From Thereva unica (Eukaryota; Arthropoda; Insecta; Diptera; Therevidae): 64,000 bases of DNA. The stretch is from positions 20,969,676 through 21,033,675 of the forward strand of contig OX465286.1 in the NCBI GenBank assembly GCA_949987705.1, written 5' to 3'. Shown here in pieces: positions 58,341-64,000 of this stretch (position 1 is the stretch's first letter; every line of letters begins with the position of its first letter). The position numbers and the translations under genes were made by a program. Under the pieces are notes generated by a model. That model saw only the letters and a list, made by a program, of their open reading frames with translations, made no database searches and was not told the DNA's origin.

Positions 58341-58925
58341 TCATGTCAAACCAAACCGATTACGACATACTGAAAATAACTACTTGATTTGGTGCCTTGC
58401 TACAAGACTTTGAATAATCTCATACATAATTTATTAACTCCAATAGTTTTGTTATTATTTTGAAGACCCAAGTAATTTTAAGATTATGGTCTTCTCGATT
58501 TGCACAAAACAACCCAAAAAGTGTTCTTTTACTTTTCGGGATTTTGACTAAAATTTCCCCCACCAATCAAGTAACTTTTCCCAGGCTTTCTACTGGAAGA
58601 GACCTATTACCACCAGACACCACCATTGGAGCCGAGCGAACTGTTTGGTAGACAGGGACGCACAGTGTCATCAGAAGGCATCTGGCTTCGAGCAGAGAAA
58701 GACGGTCTCATCAGAAATCCCCACAACCAAACACAATTCCAGAGCTAGATAAATTTCTACGGTCGATATTTGCCCAGAGCAAACGGGAACCAGACTATTG
58801 CGCAATAAATTAGTCCGAGAAATAAGAAAACAGACAGAACACGAACAGAAAGCTTATCTGGACAAGAGATGCTTAAAAAGTATTTCAAGGCTACAAATAT
58901 GACATTGAAATCGCGACAACTCTAG
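58341..58925. other. Unassigned, possibly decayed retroelement
   Basis: Fragments such as RLLRNKLVREIRKQTEHEQK occur in one frame but I cannot place them in a family. Confidence 0.3.
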
Positions 58926-59640
58926 TTTCTTTCCGAAACAACAGGCAGAGTTAGCAGTGAAGACATTGTTATTTTCCCGGACAGTTAAGCCAACAGGGCC
59001 ATGAAATCTCACAGGGTGTCATTAAAGACTGTTCTGGATTGTCTCCTCTGAAATCCCTCAGCAGGAACAACAGTATCACGCTGATGTGGATTCCGGGTCA
59101 CCACGGACTAGAGTTGGGCAAACTCATCACCAATCGGACCGGGACGTTTCTGTAGCTTAGCAAGCTGCCACATAAGAACGGCTATCAAAAATTAGGTCGA
59201 GCAGCTGTTTCTTCATAGCTGGACAAGGACCCAGGATGCTTGTCAAGCTAAAAGATGCATCCAAATCGATAAAGATAAAGCGGGCAAACTTTTAAATCCC
59301 AGCAGGTGCGAGTTAAAATAATAACAGAGCTCCTGACAGGCCACTATTCGCTTAATTACCATCTAAACAAAATAGGACTGGTAGCCAATTGTAGCTGTCG
59401 CTTCAGCGGGGCAGCTCCCAGAACGGCGGTGCACTTGCTGTGCGACTATGAGGCTACAGCGAGGAAGAGATTGAGCCTCCTCAATCGCGTCTTCTGTACT
59501 CCCAGGGAGATTTGGGACAGGAACCCTTAATAAGTTTTAGGCTTTTTTAGAAGCCTTAGCCTAGATGGTTTTTAAAGACGTGGATGGAACAATAGACCAA
59601 ATAAAGTAGGTCGCAATCCCCGCCAAGGCGACCTTCAACA
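58926..59640 (+). pseudogene. LOA/R1/I-type RNase H and C-terminal tail
   Basis: RNase H fragments: QAELAVKTLLF (about 58945-58975), then NSITLMWIPGHHGLE (about 59065-59110), the typical WxPGHxGxxGNE motif. The tail frame 59306-59530 reads ELLTGHYSLNYHLNKIGLVA, then CSCRFSGAAP and VHLLCDYEATARKRLSLLNR, a C-terminal zinc-knuckle-like region. Non-coding 3' sequence follows to about 59640. Upstream RT is missing. Degenerate. Confidence 0.75.
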
Positions 59641-59649
59641 AGAAATAGA

Positions 59650-60440
59650 ATAAAAGATACAAGAACTGTATTCAAATGTATGGAGAGCATTACGAATATA
59701 GCTGTAACGGTTGCTAGTGGAGAAAGAAGTTGCCCAAAGCTTAAATAGATAAAAACCTATCAGAGATCGAAAATATCTCAATCTAGATTGAAAATCTTGG
59801 CAGCTTTGTCAATCGAAAAATAAGAAGGTTTGTCGATAGAGAAGCCAGAAAACTAATATAATTTTTTCCTTTCACATCGCTTTGTATAGCAAATAGGGTG
59901 AGTCGTAGAAATCTCGCACAGGGCGTTGGTAGCGACAAAACCGGCACTAGTTATATGTAATGCCGCATGTCTGCACCTGCCAACGTAGGGCATTCCTACT
60001 TATATAAAATTCATCAGTTCTGCAATGAAGATCGTAATGGCTTACGTACTTCCTAAGGATTCGTTATTTCTCTAATTCCGTATTATATTACAGGTCCTAC
60101 TGGGCGTGTATTTCAGAATTAACTTAGTTCGAATGATTGTGACGACGAAGAGGAGGTAGAGCTCTGGACGAATTCAATGCAGAATGGCCGAAAAAATCGA
60201 ATTTGAATGGTATGAACGTGGCAGCACTGACGGCGAGGGAGAATAGTGAAGTGGAGCAAACTTCACTTCAGATACGAGACCGGGACTGGGTTCCAAAAAG
60301 AATTCAATTGGGACTTTCGCGTTGTTATTCGGATATAAATTATACTTCATACAATCATGCTACATTTATAATAATATTCTATTTGTGCAGCATTTTTCCA
60401 AGAAATTGGAAGAGCATTTTTACGCTTTGCAGATTTTCCT
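59650..60440. other. No supported gene; solo MITE end at 60088
   Basis: TTACAGGTCCTACTGGG (60088-60104) is a right-end copy of the MITE at 51818-52089. The open frame 60203-60460 (85 aa) has no recognised domain. Confidence 0.45.
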
Positions 60441-60442
60441 CT

Positions 60443-61979
60443 ATAGTCCAGTCAAAATAGACGAAAAAACGCCATAATTGGAAGATAATTCGGAAGTTGC
60501 TGAAAATTGGAACAGCCCTTAAAAACATTATTATACATAAGCTGTAGAGACTGCCACGCGATTGGACGACTGCAAACTTTTTTATTCAAGGTCAAAGGGT
60601 CAAAATATCAGTTTTTTGCAAATATATGCTAAACCGTACGTCTTATCAGAAAATTGTGTTTACAACGTTTGTAGATTAGGCGATTATCTACAAAAAATAT
60701 ATTATACATTTTCTCGTAGGAATTGCCATTTCTGAGATATTGTCGTTTTAATAAGTTAAAATACTCATATTCTATCATTCCCGACTTGTAAAGGTCATCA
60801 GAAATTTAATAAATCCTTTGTTGGAGTACGCGGCCAATATTTTCAGGGGTGATTCCTGGATGTCTTTGGAGAAAAAAATTGTTCTGCAGAGGGCGGCTAT
60901 CTCCACTATCCACTAAGATACAGGGTGATTAGGGAAAAAATTTTGTTTTTTTTTTTTAAATTTACTGAAATTTGAATAACTCCTAAAGTAATTATCGTAA
61001 AGTAGCCTAATTAGGCTCATCTTTTAGGTAAATGTGTATTCTTTTATTTGGTATAAAGCACAGCAACCTGAGTCACTCCGTTCAAAAAATATGTAGGCTC
61101 AAACCAATGCTACTATGCGCAGTTGAAAGACGAGTACCTTTTTAATTGTTCACGATAAAACTATAACTACTACTACTACCTACAAAACTACCCAAAATAA
61201 ACACTTATTGTGTATGGAAATATTGTAGGTAATAGTTTGGTGCATCAGAAAAGCAAAAAAAATGTACTGTTAGTAACGAATCTTCTGAGAAAAACGAAGA
61301 AATCTGCCAGTCTAGATGCAAAGCATTGGTTTGAGCCTATATATTTTTTGAACGGAGTCACTCAGGTTGCTGTGCTTTATACCAAATAAAAGAATACACA
61401 TTTACCTAAAAGATGAGCCTAATTAGGCTACTTTACGATAATTACTTTAGGAGTTATTCAAATTTCAGTAAATTTAAAAAAAAACAAAATTTTTTCCCTA
61501 ATCACCCTGTATCTTAGTGGATAGTGGAGATAGCCGCCCTCTGTAGAACAATTTTTTTCTCCAAAGACATCCAGGAATCACCCCTGAAAATATTAGCCGC
61601 GTACTCCAACAAAGGATTTATTAAATTTCTGATGACCTTTACAAGTCGGGAATGATAGAATATGAGTATTTTAACTTATTAAAACGACAATATCTCAGAA
61701 ATGGCAATTCCTACGAGAAAATGTATAATATATTTTTTTGTAGATAATCGCCTAATCTACAAACGTTGTAAACACAATTTTCTGATAAGACGTACGGTTT
61801 AGCATATATTTGCAAAAAAATGATATTTTGACCCTTTGACCTTGAATAAAAAAGTTTGCAGTCGTCCAATCGCGTGGCAGTCTCTACAGCTTATGTATAA
61901 TAATGTTTTTAAGGGCTGTTCCAATTTTCAGCAACTTCCGAATTATCTTCCAGTCAAACCTCTAATTTGACTGGACTAT
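60443..61979. mobile_element. Giant palindromic (foldback) element
   Basis: Arms 60446-61110 and 61322-61976, each about 655-665 bases, are inverted copies with only scattered mismatches; the loop is 211 bases. Outer ends: TAGTCCAGTCAAA and its inverse TTTGACTGGACTA. The arms consist of an outer part (60446-60920 and 61510-61976) and an inner, separate foldback element (60921-61509). No ORF encodes a recognisable transposase. Confidence 0.92.
60921..61509. mobile_element. Inner foldback element (FB-3) at the palindrome centre
   Basis: Begins CAGGGTGATTAGGGAAAAAA and ends with its inverse. It is bounded by TA on each side (AAGATA before, TATCTT after), so removal with one TA leaves CACTAAGATATCTTAGTG, a perfect palindrome. 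Arms about 190 bases, loop about 211 bases. Confidence 0.85.
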
Positions 61980-63660
61980 CTAGGAGTAAATCGTATGAGA
62001 ATCTGTGAGTTTGTTTTTCACTTTCGTCAAGTAAAGCAGCTGTAGTGAAGAAATTTGAATTTATTTCGAAATCTTTTTACATGCTGTTTACTGTTTTTTA
62101 AATAACAAGTATTTTATTTTTCTGAGGAAGTGCAATCGTTGTCTTACAAAAAGTGAATTGTTTGTATAATTTGTGCTTGCGGATTGTGCGCGTTTGTGAA
62201 GTGCGCGTTTCCTAAGTGAAGTAAACTAACGCTTAAAAGTGCTTTCTGTCCTGCTAAATGTTATCATTGCAATTCGGCCGCCCTTTACCTGATAGTCCAA
62301 GAGCTCGTGACAGAACTGCAAAGTGATTTTGCAGAGGACGGGCCTTTGATATATGTATGTTAGATTACTTAAGCTGACAAAATAATTATACAAAATCAAT
62401 ACATCTATATTAATAAAAGGAAGAGTCTGTATGGATGCGTGCATGTGTGCGCTGCAGTAGGCTCACAGCACAAGTAATCGCAGAGCTTAGAAATTTTTCG
62501 TGAAAGTCCGTGGGGTCTTCCATTATGCACCTCGAAGCCCGATATCAGGGAGACTATACAAGGAGCTATAACTCCGTGTTGTCACTTTTCGTTTGATTAA
62601 TGAGGGCGCCACAGTCACATTTACCCCAAAAAACATGGCCGAGTATATTCATCCGGTTGATGGCAAAGTCCGTTAACTGCTAAGATATTTTATGTTTACG
62701 CCTAACTTAAAAAATCAGCTTCTAAATTGGATTTATATCGATGTCATTTTTCGTATTTAACCAATTTATGAATTTTCCAATGAATTTTTATTATTTTCCA
62801 ATGAATTTTTTTTGCATTGCTTCATTTTCGGGTAAAATTCAGCTAACTTCATGTGGGGCACGTCAGCTTAAGGCGACATCTGTGGCAAACAATGAACTAG
62901 AAGTTTAGTTTCTGCTACCCATCCATTTCCGGTTATTTTTCCCATAAGAGTTATATCTCCTTGTATAGCCTCCATGCCCGATATTCAAACATCAAAATGG
63001 CCGCCAAAATATGACCGAAATTCAAAATGGCCAATAACCCAAATATGAATTTGCGGTGCCTATTCCCATTGTCACCCCCCTTCTTCTCACCTCACATCCT
63101 TTATCACGTCACTTTTAAAGTGGTATTCTCATATTCGAGTGGCAAGGAAAAAGTTTGTGAAATAAAATGGGACAAAATTAAGGGTGGTATTCTCGAAATA
63201 ATTTTTTGTGGCAAATGTCACTGAAAGTTGTCATTTTTTATCATTTGGAATATGTAGATGACGCTACGAGTTTTTTTAAAAGGAATAGTCACTAAGGGTA
63301 AGAATAATGTTTTATTTTAATATTTTTGATGATTTAACAATATTCTTATATCCTGGAATTAAAATAATGAACAGGAGGCAATATGATTGCCTTCTTGGCT
63401 TTATGGTAAACAACAAGGAAATAGCAAACGGGGTATAAATAGCCAAAGCAAGGCGGAATATAAAAATAATAAGAAGCAATGTTCGTTAATGATGAACAGT
63501 TAGATCCATCAAGCACGACCGCCGCTAAGTGGTGAAAGGTATAAACCACAACAAGTGGTAAAGGTATAAATAAAATTTATATAGAAATACGGTCACCCTT
63601 TCTACATCAGGTGACTACGAGAATACGAAAATTGGCTTGTCACATTTTTCAATGAGTGAT
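61980..63660. other. Mixed decayed repeats, no gene
   Basis: 62518-62580 and 62945-62990 are weakly inverted relative to each other (GCCCGATATCAGGGAG, GGAGCTATAAC against GAGTTATATCTCC, GCCCGATATTCAAA). 63120-63660 has scattered GTATTCTCGTAGTCAC-like motifs in both orientations, suggesting a decayed TIR element. Confidence 0.4.
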
Positions 63661-63699
63661 GTGACTATGGGAATACGGCCCTACTAATCGTGTTCCTAT

Positions 63700-64000
63700 T
63701 GGCATGAAAAACGGTATCTGGGGGTTTTTAAGGTAACAAACAAATAAGGAATTTATAATCAGAACTTACAAATTCAAAATGGCCGCGCCAATATGGCCGG
63801 CGAATTTGCCAATTATGTTCCGATTCCATTGAAAATCGGTATCTGGGGTTTTCTAAGATAGCAAATAACGAATTTATGATCAGAAATTTAAAATTTCGCG
63901 GGCAATATGGCGAATTTTGCCAAATAAGTGTCATTTTCCGGTCAACTGTATGAAGGTTGTTCAAGAGTTGGTAAATCGAAAAATCACATCCTAGCCCCAA
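63700..64000 (+). repeat. Tandem repeat, about 127-bp period
   Basis: AACGGTATCTGGGG (about 63710) and ATCGGTATCTGGGG (about 63837) start successive units; AATTTATAATCAGAA and AATTTATGATCAGAA follow at the same offset, then AATTCAAAATGGCC / ATTTAAAATTTCGC and CGAATTTGCCAA / CGAATTTTGCCAA. At least two partial units, running off the window end. Confidence 0.7.

Noticed and set aside
60203..60460. 85-aa frame as a host exon
   Set aside because: No recognised domain and it runs into the giant palindrome.
63728..64000. 90-aa minus-strand frame at the window end
   Set aside because: It covers the 127-bp tandem repeat; repeated residues follow from repeated DNA.

Overview
This is eukaryotic, AT-rich, repeat-dense DNA, most likely from an insect and probably a dipteran. 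The evidence is the mix of element families: RTE, LOA/R1/I and CR1/Jockey non-LTR retrotransposons, Ty3/Gypsy remnants, DD34E Tc1-like transposons, several hAT families, a Helitron piece and many foldback/MITE elements. Long (TA)n tracts are also frequent. I found no convincing host protein-coding gene, rRNA or functional tRNA. The window reads as intergenic or giant-intron sequence colonised by transposons in layers.

Layout. 1-2.8 kb: decayed R1/I-type non-LTR element (+). 3.5-5.3 kb: mariner-like scrap, RTE 3' fragment (-), Ty3/Gypsy integrase pseudogene (+), then a (TA)n tract. 7.5-9.6 kb: CR1 3' scrap, and foldback (FB-1) arms separated by an RTE-like reverse transcriptase fragment (-). 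11.3-13.4 kb: degenerate short-period repeats. 13.4-17.2 kb: LOA-type non-LTR pseudogene (+) split by a CR1 3' end (-).

18-31.7 kb is a set of nested insertions. A foldback element carries a 353-bp tandem duplication. Next to it, in a (TA)n tract, lies a Tc1-like element with IR/DR ends. Its left end carries a full-length RTE retrotransposon with an intact 991-aa ORF (-), and its transposase is split by a hAT with an exact 8-bp target duplication. A second FB-1 copy follows, split by another hAT, also with an exact 8-bp duplication. That hAT holds a Helitron fragment, a CR1 3' end and other repeats.

32.6-34.3 kb: a second RTE copy interrupted by an I/R1-type RT-RNase H pseudogene. 37.5-38.8 kb: Jockey/CR1-like pseudogene split by a palindromic MITE. 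39.2-40.9 kb: hAT remnant holding a Transib-like element whose ends read CACAGTG, flanked by CGCCG. 44.3-45.2 kb: another Jockey/CR1-like RT pseudogene (-). 46-52 kb: mostly T-rich low-complexity DNA with MITEs. 53.8-55.9 kb: foldback MITE truncated by a Tc1-like element whose transposase ORF is open but carries compensating frameshifts that remove the catalytic Glu. 56.7-59.6 kb: TIR element, Gypsy RT scrap, non-LTR RNase H tail. 60.4-62.0 kb: a near-perfect 1.5-kb palindrome with a second element inserted exactly at its centre.

The only element that looks potentially autonomous is the RTE at 19.4-22.7 kb. The most unusual structures are the giant palindrome, the CAGGGTG-ended TA-flanked foldback families, and the Transib-like element with recombination-signal-like ends.
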